Shown: positions 57,068 to 64,000 of the stretch, piece after piece
How positions within the stretch are numbered: position 1 is the stretch's first letter
How the letters are laid out: each line of letters begins with the position of its first letter
Assembly: GCA_947626395.1 (NCBI GenBank)
Contig: CANQRU010000011.1
Span: forward strand, 1 to 64,000
Length of the DNA stretch: 64,000 nucleotides
Reading direction: 5' to 3'
Origin: an uncultured Lachnospiraceae bacterium
GTDB taxonomy: Bacteria > Bacillota > Clostridia > Lachnospirales > Lachnospiraceae
Position numbers and translations under genes: made by a program
Notes under the pieces: model-generated
The model's database searches: none
What the model was told of the DNA's origin: nothing
The model's input: only the letters and a program-made list of their open reading frames with translations

Positions 57068-57931
57068 ATGAAGAAGAGTATAATTACGGCAGGCGGCTTT
57101 ATGATATGCGCCTGTATGCTTCTTGCGGCCTGCGCGCCGCAGGTAACGGCCAGCGTGCCGGATGTGCTTACGGTCCAGATCGCGGGGAGTGAGACGGGCG
57201 CGGGTACCGCTTCTTTGCAGGCGGACGCGGGCGGATCGCCGGCCGCGCCGGGCAGCGTTCGGGGGACAGATGCCGCTGAGACGCAGACCGTGACGGTCAC
57301 GGCTGCAGAGACGGTGAAGATTGCCCCGGACATGGCGCGGATCATTTATGAGATCACGACGGAGGACAAGGATGCCGAGGTCTGCCAGCAGAAGAACAGC
57401 GAGACGCTGGATGCGGTGATCGCTTACCTGAAGGAACAGGGCGTGGCGGAGAAGTCCATTCAGACATCGGATTTCTCACTGAATCCGCAGTATGAATATC
57501 CGGGCAATGGCCGGCAGGTGCTGGTCGGTTATGAGATGGACACCCAGCTGACGGTGTCGGACATTCCGATGGATCAGGTGGGAGAACTGCTTACCGGCGC
57601 GGTAAGCGCCGGAGTGAGCCGGATCCGGGATGTATCTTACTATGCCAGCGGATATGATGAAGCCTACGATCAGGCGCTGGCGCTGGCTATGGATATGGCG
57701 AAGGAGAAAGCGGAGGCGATCGCCCACGCCGGAGGCTGTCAGGTGACGGACGTACTGAGCGTGACCGAGTCTGCCGACCGCCAGAGCGGCCGGTATGTGG
57801 ACTCCGGTATCAGCCAGAATGTGATGGTGAAAGCGGCTGCGGAGGACAGCGCTGCGGAGATGGCCGTCATGGCTGGCGAGATGGAAATTGAGGCGGAGAT
57901 CACAGTGGTGTACCGGTTGCTGCCGAGATAG
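57068..57931 (+). CDS. SIMPL-domain lipoprotein
   Basis: A 287-residue secreted protein: signal peptide with lipobox LAAC (cysteine about residue 20), an Ala/Gly/Ser-rich linker (to about 75), then a SIMPL domain (VTVTAAETVKIAPDMARIIY, then ITTEDKDAEVCQQKNSETLDAVIAYL, YEMDTQLTVSD). SIMPL/DUF541 proteins (YggE-like) are linked to oxidative stress in E. coli but function is unclear. Start at 57068 has AGGAGGGG upstream. Probably monocistronic. Confidence 0.9.
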   Translation: MKKSIITAGGFMICACMLLAACAPQVTASVPDVLTVQIAGSETGAGTASLQADAGGSPAAPGSVRGTDAAETQTVTVTAAETVKIAPDMARIIYEITTEDKDAEVCQQKNSETLDAVIAYLKEQGVAEKSIQTSDFSLNPQYEYPGNGRQVLVGYEMDTQLTVSDIPMDQVGELLTGAVSAGVSRIRDVSYYASGYDEAYDQALALAMDMAKEKAEAIAHAGGCQVTDVLSVTESADRQSGRYVDSGISQNVMVKAAAEDSAAEMAVMAGEMEIEAEITVVYRLLPR

Positions 57932-57988
57932 AGGACAGATGTGAAACCGGCCATGTAGTATTCCGGATAAAAGAATTGATACGGGCAT

Positions 57989-58060
57989 CAGAGGCGCCGG
58001 AATCACGCGCAGGGACGCCGGGGTTATGCGCAGAGGCGTTGGAATCATGTGCAGGGACAG
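57989..58060 (+). repeat. Imperfect 42-bp tandem repeat in intergenic gap
   Basis: CAGAGGCG at 57989 and 58031 begins two copies of a 42-bp unit; both contain GGAATCA and GCAGGGAC at the same offsets. The second copy is partial. It lies in the 174-bp gap before hemZ, which holds no other feature. Confidence 0.6.
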
Positions 58061-58105
58061 TCCCGACGTGAGAGATACCGTTACAGTCAGGAGTTATAAT
58101 ATATT

Positions 58106-59695
58106 ATGATAGAGATACGACTGAATGACAATTCATATGAGCAGGATATCCGTGAGCTTCTGATGGCGTTTTATCCCGGCGAGGGGTTCGTCTATGGGGC
58201 GGCGGAAATCCCGGCGCCTGTGCCGGGACATCGTGACGGTATGGCGGAGGAGAAGCCGCCTCTGCCTGCTGCACCCCCCGATATCCGCCTGACCGTGGAA
58301 GGCCTGGTAAGCGGCGACCGCCGTTCCTTCCGCCTGCGCCTGATCTTCGCGGGAGAGTCGGAATTTCATGGAATGCGGAATCTTCCGCCGGAGCTTGAGA
58401 AGGAGGCCGCCCGCCGGGACGAGCCCATTTCCCTGGACTACGACGACCGCACCGACGCGAAGAACAAGATCAAGCGCCGTCTCTATGTGCTTCTAATGTT
58501 CGCTACCGGAAAGCTGCTTCCGTGGGGCGCGCTCACCGGCATCCGCCCGACGAAGATCGCCATGACAAAGCTTCAGGAAGGCATGGACGCGGACGAGATC
58601 GCCGCGTTCATGAAAGAGAATTATTACGCAAGCGATGAGAAGATCGCCCTAAGCATCGAGATCGCACAGCGGGAACGGGAACTTCTGTCCGCCGTCGACT
58701 GCGCCGGCGGCTACAGCCTGTACGTGGGCATCCCGTTTTGCCCGACGACCTGCCTGTACTGCTCGTTCACGTCTTTCCCGATCGGTAAATGGGCAGGGAA
58801 GACCGGTCTCTATCTGGACGCGCTGTTTAAGGAAATGGATTATGTGTCCCGGAAAATGAGCGGCCGCGCGCTGACGACAGTCTATTTCGGCGGCGGAACG
58901 CCTACCTCCCTGTCCGCGGAGGATCTGGACCGCCTGTTTACGAAGCTGCGGGCCGTATTTGACGTGGATCACGCCAGGGAATTCACGGTGGAAGCCGGGC
59001 GCCCGGACAGCATTACGCGGGATAAGCTCCGGGTGCTTAAAAAGCACGGCGTTACGCGCATTTCCATCAATCCCCAGACCATGAACCAGGCGACTCTGGA
59101 TCTGATCGGCCGCCGCCATACGGTGGAGGATGTGAAGGAGAAATTTGCCATGGCCCGGGAAGAGGGCTTTGACAATATCAATATGGATCTGATCGTGGGG
59201 CTTCCGGAAGAGGACATGGAAGAGGTCCGCGCCACGATGGAGCAGATCAGGGAGCTGGGTCCCGACAGCCTGACGGTCCATTCGCTGGCGATCAAGCGGG
59301 CCGCGCGGCTGAACACGATGAAGGAAGTCTACAAGGATCTGAGGATCGTGAATACACAGGAGATCATCGATATGACCGCCCGCTATGCGCGGGAGATGGG
59401 GCTGGAACCGTATTATCTCTACCGCCAGAAGAACATGGCCGGGAATTTCGAGAACGTGGGCTACGCCGCCCCCGGAAAGGCCTGCCTTTACAATATTCTG
59501 ATCATGGAAGAGCAGCAGACGATCGTGGGCTGCGGCGCGGGAACGACCACCAAGCGGGTGATCCCCGGCGAGAACCGGATCGAGCGGGCGGAGACGGTGA
59601 AGAACGTGGAGCACTACATCGCGCGGGTGGACGAGATGATCGAGCGGAAGGAGAGATTGTTCGCGCTGCCGGAGAAATCTTTAGAAAAGTGTTGA
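58106..59695 (+). CDS. hemZ: HemZ-type radical SAM coproporphyrinogen dehydrogenase
   Basis: A 529-residue radical SAM protein. A HemZ-specific N-terminal domain (1-190; with a Pro/Ala-rich insertion at about 36-59) precedes the radical SAM core with the CxxxCxxC cluster in GIPFCPTTCLYCSFTSFP (about 211-228), YFGGGTPTSLSAEDLDRL, and INMDLIVGLPEED. The HemZ family is related to HemN; activity in heme synthesis is uncertain, and no other heme genes are here. The stop codon overlaps the -35 box of the small RNA promoter downstream. Confidence 0.9.
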   Translation: MIEIRLNDNSYEQDIRELLMAFYPGEGFVYGAAEIPAPVPGHRDGMAEEKPPLPAAPPDIRLTVEGLVSGDRRSFRLRLIFAGESEFHGMRNLPPELEKEAARRDEPISLDYDDRTDAKNKIKRRLYVLLMFATGKLLPWGALTGIRPTKIAMTKLQEGMDADEIAAFMKENYYASDEKIALSIEIAQRERELLSAVDCAGGYSLYVGIPFCPTTCLYCSFTSFPIGKWAGKTGLYLDALFKEMDYVSRKMSGRALTTVYFGGGTPTSLSAEDLDRLFTKLRAVFDVDHAREFTVEAGRPDSITRDKLRVLKKHGVTRISINPQTMNQATLDLIGRRHTVEDVKEKFAMAREEGFDNINMDLIVGLPEEDMEEVRATMEQIRELGPDSLTVHSLAIKRAARLNTMKEVYKDLRIVNTQEIIDMTARYAREMGLEPYYLYRQKNMAGNFENVGYAAPGKACLYNILIMEEQQTIVGCGAGTTTKRVIPGENRIERAETVKNVEHYIARVDEMIERKERLFALPEKSLEKC

Positions 59696-59720
59696 AATTT
59701 CTTGCAAGATTGCATATAAT
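59692..59720 (+). promoter_or_regulatory. Promoter of the antitoxin RNA
   Basis: -35 TTGAAA (59692-59697), 17 bp, perfect -10 TATAAT (59715-59720). The -35 box overlaps the hemZ stop codon. It predicts a start near G59728. Confidence 0.75.
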
Positions 59721-59727
59721 AATAGCA

Positions 59728-59813
59728 GGAACAACCACCTACAAGAGGTTGGCCAATGTTAATGGTAGAAAATCCACCCTTCACTTTGCCAAAGTATACA
59801 AGGGTGGTTTTTC
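59728..59813 (+). ncRNA. Predicted small RNA antitoxin of a type I system
   Basis: A transcript of about 85 nt is predicted between a consensus promoter and a strong terminator (59774-59813). It contains no ribosome site and only a short open frame. Its 3' half (about 59770-59813) is complementary to the 3' end of the toxin mRNA coming from the other strand, and its 5' leader resembles the toxin mRNA leader. This convergent, terminator-sharing layout is that of several Gram-positive type I toxin-antitoxin loci (Fst/RNAII, C. difficile CD-RCd pairs). The RNA is predicted, not observed. Confidence 0.65.
59774..59813. terminator. Bidirectional terminator shared by toxin mRNA and antitoxin RNA
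   Basis: CCACCCTT (59774-59781) pairs with AAGGGTGG (59800-59807), with ACTTT/AAAGT continuing the stem, then TTTTTC on the + strand. On the - strand the same hairpin is followed by ATTTTCT. Both RNAs would therefore end here and overlap over the hairpin. Confidence 0.82.
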
Positions 59814-59826
59814 TATGCGAAAAACG

Positions 59827-59910
59827 TTACTGGCTTATCAAAATGATAAGGGTCAGCAATGCAAGAATGAACATTCCGAAGGCCATCAGGTCCTTAAAAT
59901 CGAATTTCAT
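59827..59910 (-). CDS. Holin-like small membrane toxin, type I
   Basis: A 27-residue peptide: a charged start (MKFDFKDL) and one hydrophobic helix (MAFGMFILALLTLIILIS). It matches the style of the 'putative holin-like toxin' family of Firmicutes, which is too short for most gene callers. GGAAGTGG lies before the ATG; an in-frame GTG six bases upstream is an alternative start. It has its own promoter and is faced by a predicted antisense RNA. The family is believed to damage the membrane when not silenced; activity here is inferred. Confidence 0.75.
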   Translation of the reverse strand: MKFDFKDLMAFGMFILALLTLIILISQ

Positions 59911-59979
59911 CTGCACCACTTCCCATCTATGTAGGATGGAAGGCCAACACCTTGCAGTGACATGATTGTTCCCATAAAT

Positions 59980-60008
59980 ATCTTACCATAATTAGGGCGA
60001 TATTTCAA
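59980..60008 (-). promoter_or_regulatory. Promoter of the toxin mRNA
   Basis: Read on the - strand: -35 TTGAAA (60008-60003), 17 bp, -10 TAAGAT (59985-59980). The predicted start near G59972 gives a 62-nt leader before the toxin ATG. The -35 box is identical to that of the facing small RNA promoter. Confidence 0.7.
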
Positions 60009-60038
60009 CGCTTTAATGGAGACATCGATATTTCAATT

Positions 60039-60518
60039 CTACTCCAGAATGTGCTCCTTTTTATCTGCCAGAAGTTCATTAATCTGCATCACGTCCATAC
60101 GATGTTCGATTCCGTATATGATGACCGCGTCCCGAGAGGATCTGGCGTAGAGAATCCCTTCCCCGGCGCACTCCAGGCAACGCTGCGTCTCCCGCAGCGT
60201 AAGTCCGGCGGCGATGCACATCGCCAGGATCTTGTCGCGTCCCGGCTGCCGGGCGCCGCTTAGGATCTGGTAGCCATAAGTGCGGTCCAGTTGCGCCGCA
60301 CGGATGATATCAGACTTTTTCAGATCGTGGATCTCAAGAAAATGTTGAAAGCAGCCGGCGAAATCCAAACTGGCGTCCGGTTTTGCATGTGTTTCAAGAT
60401 AATTGTCCAGTTCCTTCTGTGAATGGGTGCTGGTCAGAATATGCAGCAGCTCGCCGGTGGTTTTGGTGTCTGCAGACTGCGGCGCCCCGGCGTGGGCGTC
60501 ATTTTCTTTCTTAAGCAT
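60039..60518 (-). CDS. HTH regulator divergent from the Ser/Thr kinase
   Basis: A 159-residue protein with a poorly conserved N-terminal part and an XRE-like helix-turn-helix at about 70-125 (LEIHDLKKSDIIRAAQLDRT, then YQILSGARQPGRDKILAMCIA). The tail (ILYARSSRDAVIIYGIEHRM, then MDVMQINELLADK) is shared by similar regulators that sit next to kinases in Lachnospiraceae, as far as I recall. AAAGGAGAA precedes the start on the - strand. It is divergent from the kinase gene, sharing a 218-bp gap. Confidence 0.8.
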   Translation of the reverse strand: MLKKENDAHAGAPQSADTKTTGELLHILTSTHSQKELDNYLETHAKPDASLDFAGCFQHFLEIHDLKKSDIIRAAQLDRTYGYQILSGARQPGRDKILAMCIAAGLTLRETQRCLECAGEGILYARSSRDAVIIYGIEHRMDVMQINELLADKKEHILE

Positions 60519-60549
60519 GTCGGGTTCTCCTTTTGTATTTCCATTTTTT

Positions 60550-60578
60550 ATGCTACACTAAATATAATTGTTTCGCAA
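60550..60578 (-). promoter_or_regulatory. Predicted promoter of the HTH regulator
   Basis: On the - strand: -35 TTGCGA (60578-60573), 17 bp, -10 TAGCAT (60555-60550). It lies about 30 bp upstream of the regulator start. Confidence 0.55.
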
Positions 60579-60679
60579 GTGAAAATTGACGCATGTTCGG
60601 AGCCGGACAGGGCGGAACGTAGAATTGGACAGAAATCTGCGGCGCCGGATGTTCCGCCGTTTACGGTGGAAATGAAGTG

Positions 60680-60694
60680 CAGCCGTCGGCTGCG
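60680..60694. promoter_or_regulatory. Palindrome in the kinase leader
   Basis: GCAGCCGTCGGCTGC is a perfect 7-1-7 palindrome 42 bp before the kinase start. It could be an operator for the divergent HTH regulator or an RNA hairpin. No clear promoter for the kinase was found around it. Confidence 0.4.
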
Positions 60695-60736
60695 ATGAGA
60701 GTCAGAAAATATTTTCAGTGATAAAGAGGAAGCCAT

Positions 60737-62080
60737 ATGCCGGATCGATATCAGGAAATCGCCCCTATTGGAAAATATAAAAATATCTGGTTGGTTCTTG
60801 ACCGGGACACAGGAAAGATCTATGTGAGGAAATGCCTGGAGACGTTCAATCAGGAAGTGTATGAACGTGTTGCGCGGCTTCACAATATCCACATCCCCGG
60901 CATTGCCGCCTGGAAGCTGGAAGAGGGCAGACTCTGGCTGATCGAGGAATACATAAACGGCGAGACGCTGGAGGAACGGATCAGCCACTGGGGGTCATTT
61001 ACCCGGGACGAAGCGGTCGGAATCGTCCGTCAGGTCTGCGAAGCGCTTGCCTGTCTGCACAGTCAGGAGCCGCCGGTCATTCACCGGGATGTGAAGCTGT
61101 CCAACATCATGCTCTCCCATGACGGCGTTGTGAAGCTGATCGACTATAACGCGGCCCGGCTTTATGAGAAAGGGCTGAATCAGGATACCAGGCTGATCGG
61201 AACGGAAGCTTACGCGGCTCCCGAACAGTTCGGCTTCGCCCAGACGGACGCCCGGACGGATATCTATGCGCTTGGCGTGGTGTTTAATTATCTCCTGACA
61301 GGAGAGCATATCAAAGACCGGACGGCGGAGGGCGACTGCGGAGCCGTCATTCGGAAATGTACGCAGATGGATCCGAAACAGAGATATCAGTCGGTATCGG
61401 AACTGGATCAGGCGCTGCAGGTATTGCAGATGAACGGTTCGGCCGGAGTGAGGGCACGGGATGCGGCAGAGACGACAAAGACGGCAGTGACGGCTGAGAC
61501 GACAGAGACAGCAAAGATGATAGAATCCCTCCATGCAAAACCAGCGCCCACGTCCCGGACGGACAAAGAGGCAGGATTTCATGGAGAAGATCGATACAAA
61601 GAACGCAGGCGTGAAACAGGCAGGCGTGATTCAGACGGGAGAGGTGCAGACAGACATCAGGAGAGAAAAAACGAAACAAACCAGTACCAAGAAGACGGAT
61701 ACGAAAGAAATGAACATGTCGAAAAGCAAGGTATATGGCCGATCCCTGGTTTCCGAAGCGGTGTATGGTGGAAGAAGCTGCTGGCGGTAGCGGGGTATCT
61801 GTTCATCATTTATGTAAGTCTGAGAGTGGAGTTCAAGGCGGATGCGGGCCGGCCGCTGGCGCTGTGGGCGGATCGGATCCTGGTGCTTATCAGCCTCCTT
61901 TTAACGGTCGCGGTATATACGAACTATCACGGCGCCGCCGCAAAAATGCCGCTTCTGCGCAGCAAGAAAGGATGGATCCGCCGTCTGGGATATTGCATGG
62001 TCTGGCCGTTCACATATGGGATTCTTATTCTGCTTGAGGTCATGGTCACATTATTGTTTCAGGCTGTCGTGAAAATTTAG
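60737..62080 (+). CDS. Membrane-anchored Ser/Thr protein kinase
   Basis: A 447-residue protein: eukaryotic-like kinase domain (1-235) with the nucleotide-binding lysine in IYVRKCLE, catalytic loop HRDVKLSN (116-123), DYN (136-138) in place of DFG, and APE (161-163). The glycine loop is poor (IGKYKNIWLV). A highly charged, disordered linker spans about 236-335, then three membrane helices to the end. No PASTA or other known sensor domain. GAGGAAG precedes the ATG. Substrate may be the divergent HTH regulator (inference). A terminator follows. Confidence 0.9.
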   Translation: MPDRYQEIAPIGKYKNIWLVLDRDTGKIYVRKCLETFNQEVYERVARLHNIHIPGIAAWKLEEGRLWLIEEYINGETLEERISHWGSFTRDEAVGIVRQVCEALACLHSQEPPVIHRDVKLSNIMLSHDGVVKLIDYNAARLYEKGLNQDTRLIGTEAYAAPEQFGFAQTDARTDIYALGVVFNYLLTGEHIKDRTAEGDCGAVIRKCTQMDPKQRYQSVSELDQALQVLQMNGSAGVRARDAAETTKTAVTAETTETAKMIESLHAKPAPTSRTDKEAGFHGEDRYKERRRETGRRDSDGRGADRHQERKNETNQYQEDGYERNEHVEKQGIWPIPGFRSGVWWKKLLAVAGYLFIIYVSLRVEFKADAGRPLALWADRILVLISLLLTVAVYTNYHGAAAKMPLLRSKKGWIRRLGYCMVWPFTYGILILLEVMVTLLFQAVVKI

Positions 62081-62124
62081 AAAAGTATGCTGTCAGCATA
62101 CCAAATAATAAAATGAAAATAGTA

Positions 62125-62163
62125 AACTGCCGGTATAAAGAGAAAAATACCGGCAGTTATTTT
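62125..62163. terminator. Terminator between kinase and XRE genes
   Basis: AACTGCCGGTAT (62125-62136) and ATACCGGCAGTT (62147-62158) form a perfect 12-bp stem with a 10-base loop, followed by ATTTTG on the + strand. It overlaps the stop codon of the - strand XRE gene, so it may serve both. Confidence 0.8.
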
Positions 62164-62519
62164 GATGCGTTATCGGAAGAAGAGGAGTTCCGGCCGAAAT
62201 GCGCGATCACATCTTCCAGCAGGTTCTTAACCAGAGGAAGGGCTTCCCTGGGGCATTCGCTGAGAAGCTGGGACAGTTCGCCGTTCATATAGACAGGAGA
62301 AGCGCAGTCTGCGCCCTGCAGGATATAAGAGGGCTCTATTTCCAGAAAATGACAGATCTGAACCAGCCGCTCCAGATTGATCTGCGTCCTTCCGCATTCG
62401 ATCCTGCTGATGAACGCGGTGGAAACATCCAGATATTCCGCCAGCTGCTCCTGCGTGACATGTTTTTCTTTCCTGCATTTGGCCAGGCGCTGGCCCATCA
62501 GTCGGTAATCGAGTATCAT
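62157..62519 (-). CDS. XRE-family transcriptional regulator
   Basis: A 120-residue regulator with a clear N-terminal helix-turn-helix (about 8-62): GQRLAKCRKEKHVTQEQLAE, VSTAFISRIECGRTQINLER and LEIEPSYILQG. The C-terminal half has no recognised domain. The ATG at 62519 follows GGGGTG on the - strand. Target unknown; the adjacent secreted protein gene on the + strand is a candidate. The region is AT-rich compared with the bulk of the window. Confidence 0.88.
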   Translation of the reverse strand: MILDYRLMGQRLAKCRKEKHVTQEQLAEYLDVSTAFISRIECGRTQINLERLVQICHFLEIEPSYILQGADCASPVYMNGELSQLLSECPREALPLVKNLLEDVIAHFGRNSSSSDNASK

Positions 62520-62583
62520 GCATATCACCCCTTTTGATTATATGCGGAATTGGGGGAAATGATAAGGAATCTATAAGTTAATA

Positions 62584-62612
62584 TTGACTTATAGATTATA
62601 TAATGATATGCT
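62584..62612 (+). promoter_or_regulatory. Predicted promoter upstream of the secreted protein gene
   Basis: -35 TTGACT (62584-62589), 17 bp, -10 TATGCT (62607-62612). This gives a leader of about 120 nt for the gene at 62742. The 222-bp divergent gap shows no other gene. Confidence 0.5.
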
Positions 62613-62741
62613 TTGAATGAGTAGATAGTTATATTGGAAGGGGATGAAGAGGATGAGAAAAGGATATTATTGATTATTCGTTAAAAAAGTGTGATAGGAG
62701 TAGGGTAATGGGTTATTTAAATTATATGAGGAGGCACTACT

Positions 62742-63596
62742 ATGAAAATAGCAAAAATATTATTTTCCGCATTCATTATATCTGTTTCGATGGTCTCTAC
62801 GGTATTCGCAGGAGAGTGGAAACAGGAGGCGGATGGGCGTTACTGGTATCAAAATGATGATGGCAGTTATCCGATAAATCAATGGCAGGAAATTGATGGA
62901 AAGCAGTATTATTTTGACGCTGGCGGGTATATGCTGGCGAATACAACTACGCCGGACGGAAGCATGGTCGGTGCAGATGGGGCTAAAATAACGCTGCACA
63001 CGGTATCGAATTTTTCTTATTCTTCAAATTCAGTGACAAATGCGCTCCTGATTCAGGACTGGCGATATGAAGATTACGGAACCACATTACATTTCCTGGA
63101 AGTAACCAATAACTCTCCATATACATTGTCGATTAGTATTAATGAGACCGCAAAGGATTCGGCAGGGAATGCGATAGGAGCAGGCTCAACTTCAGAGGAC
63201 GATATTCCGGCTGGCGCTACGGTATTTTTGACGAATTATTTTGGCAGTGTTGCAGGAGTACATAGCTTTGATACGTCGATAGAAACTACTATAAGCACAT
63301 ATTGTATTCCGGTTATCCAGAATGTTGTCGTAGAGGCTACAGATCTTGGAGATAAAGTTTTGGTTAAGGCAACTAATAATGGGGGAGTACCAGCTGAATT
63401 TGTGGAAGCTACTGTGGTTTTCTTCAGAGGAAACGAAGCAGTAGCATATGATACGAATTATTTCTGCGATAGTGAGAGCGAACTGAAGCCGGGCGTGTCC
63501 ATGACAAAGCAGATGAATTATTATAACTGGGATGGAGTCAGATATGACTCGTTTAAGGTTCATGTTACCGGACGAAGGTATGATTGGGGATTCTAG
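62742..63596 (+). CDS. Secreted protein with cell-wall-binding repeats
   Basis: A 284-residue protein: signal peptide (1-23, ending VFAG), then choline/glucan-binding-type repeats (about 25-75: WKQEADGRYWYQNDDGSYP, NQWQEIDGKQYYFDAGGYML), and a C-terminal beta-rich part (about 95-284) with two similar halves (ALLIQDWRYEDYGTTLHFLE; NVVVEATDLGDKVLVKATNN), resembling FxLYD-type domains. It probably sits in the cell wall and binds glycans. AGGAGG lies ten bases before the ATG. A lipoprotein gene follows 61 bp later. Confidence 0.82.
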   Translation: MKIAKILFSAFIISVSMVSTVFAGEWKQEADGRYWYQNDDGSYPINQWQEIDGKQYYFDAGGYMLANTTTPDGSMVGADGAKITLHTVSNFSYSSNSVTNALLIQDWRYEDYGTTLHFLEVTNNSPYTLSISINETAKDSAGNAIGAGSTSEDDIPAGATVFLTNYFGSVAGVHSFDTSIETTISTYCIPVIQNVVVEATDLGDKVLVKATNNGGVPAEFVEATVVFFRGNEAVAYDTNYFCDSESELKPGVSMTKQMNYYNWDGVRYDSFKVHVTGRRYDWGF

Positions 63597-63657
63597 GAGT
63601 CCGCTATTTTGAACAAGGAGGAATCGGCGTTTTTAAAAGATTTGGAGGCATAAGCAT

Positions 63658-64000
63658 ATGAAAAAGGCATTATCTGTTATTATTGTGGCTTTCGCTGTTT
63701 CTGTACTGCTTTCCGGTTGCAAAAGTAGCGATTACAAAGAAGCTGTTAAAATGCAGGAAGCTGGTGAGTATGAAGCTGCTTTAGATCTATATGTAAACAT
63801 AGCAAATTATGAAAGTTATAAAGATACAGCTAATCGAGTAGCCGAATGCGAGGCAATGATAGAAGCAATTAATAATTTTGAAAATGCTAAAAGTGTCGTT
63901 GAGCAGAAGAATGTCGATCTTGAATTGGCGATTTCTGATGCGCAGTCCATAATCACAAAGGGAGACGCCGCTCTGGATGATACGTTAGTACCAGCATTGG
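63658..64000 (+). CDS. Lipoprotein, 3' end beyond window
   Basis: The first 114 residues are present. A signal peptide with lipobox LSGC (cysteine 21) is followed by a helical region (SSDYKEAVKMQEAGEYEAAL, LYVNIANYESYKDTANRVAEC), which has the pattern of TPR-like or 'YARHG/CcmH-like' repeats. The start is clear (ATG at 63658, with a GGAGG site 11 bases upstream). Function unknown. Confidence 0.78.
   Translation, partial: MKKALSVIIVAFAVSVLLSGCKSSDYKEAVKMQEAGEYEAALDLYVNIANYESYKDTANRVAECEAMIEAINNFENAKSVVEQKNVDLELAISDAQSIITKGDAALDDTLVPAL

Larger units (their letters stand above)
59728..59972. repeat. Inverted repeat flanking the toxin-antitoxin locus
   Basis: The left arm (59728-59754) and right arm (59942-59972, read on the - strand) share GGAACAA, then CA, AAG, G and TTGGCC in the same order with small gaps. 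Each arm begins at the predicted start site of one RNA, so toxin mRNA and small RNA would start with nearly the same leader. Confidence 0.7.

Noticed and set aside
59689-59934. 81-codon + strand frame through the toxin-antitoxin locus
   Set aside because: It runs across a strong terminator hairpin and is opposite the toxin frame; promoters and hairpin fit a non-coding RNA better.

Overview
The window looks like a chromosomal stretch of a GC-rich member of the Clostridia, most likely Lachnospiraceae. Support comes from strong AGGAGG-type ribosome sites, HrcA/CIRCE control of clpB, a HemZ, a DUF4250 protein, a DUF815 ATPase, a YbiT-like ABC-F protein and VanRS-like signalling genes. Most genes lie on the + strand in tight, often overlapping operons. 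No rRNA, tRNA or CRISPR array was seen. Two stretches are clearly more AT-rich than the rest (about 18.4-20.3 kb and 62.1-64.0 kb) and look like accessory DNA.

Layout. 0-2.8 kb: an IS66-family element (tnpA, tnpB, tnpC) whose left end lies outside the window. 2.8-9.5 kb: clpB behind a CIRCE operator, a cation exchanger behind a yybP-ykoY-type Mn2+ riboswitch, a DUF4250 protein, a cardiolipin synthase and a small membrane protein. 9.5-17.2 kb: plsC, pheA, a DUF815 ATPase, then ppx, ppk1 and a cyclase-family hydrolase. 17.4-20.2 kb: a small unknown protein, thpR, and a three-gene XRE / ImmA-IrrE protease / PIN-like operon with a palindromic operator. 20.4-26.7 kb: a two-component system overlapping a large membrane protein and an ABC transporter. 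26.7-30.2 kb: an SPFH / zinc-ribbon / TPM module like B. subtilis YdjI-YdjG-YdjH. 30.2-44.6 kb: a surface-glycan cluster with the complete GDP-D-glycero-D-manno-heptose pathway, two CDP-deoxyhexose enzymes, LicD, two family-2 glycosyltransferases and three polytopic membrane proteins. 44.7-54.4 kb: split ThrE exporter, pyrC, a lipoprotein, an ABC-F ATPase, a BCCT transporter, a zinc-dependent phospholipase C-like protein and an AGCS symporter. 54.4-59.7 kb: a REC/HD-GYP/GGDEF protein, a SIMPL-domain lipoprotein and hemZ. 59.7-60.0 kb: a compact locus read here as a type I toxin-antitoxin system, a 27-residue holin-like peptide on the - strand facing a small + strand RNA. 60.0-64.0 kb: an HTH regulator divergent from a membrane-anchored Ser/Thr kinase, a second HTH regulator, a secreted protein with cell-wall-binding repeats and the start of a lipoprotein gene.

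The strongest candidates for something little described are the type I toxin-antitoxin locus (two convergent promoters, shared terminator hairpin, near-identical leaders encoded as an inverted repeat), the XRE/protease/PIN operon, the divergent HTH/kinase pair, and the mixed heptose/dideoxyhexose/LicD glycan cluster. A diffuse signal is also notable: many conserved enzymes here carry low-complexity Ala/Gly/Pro/Glu-rich insertions.
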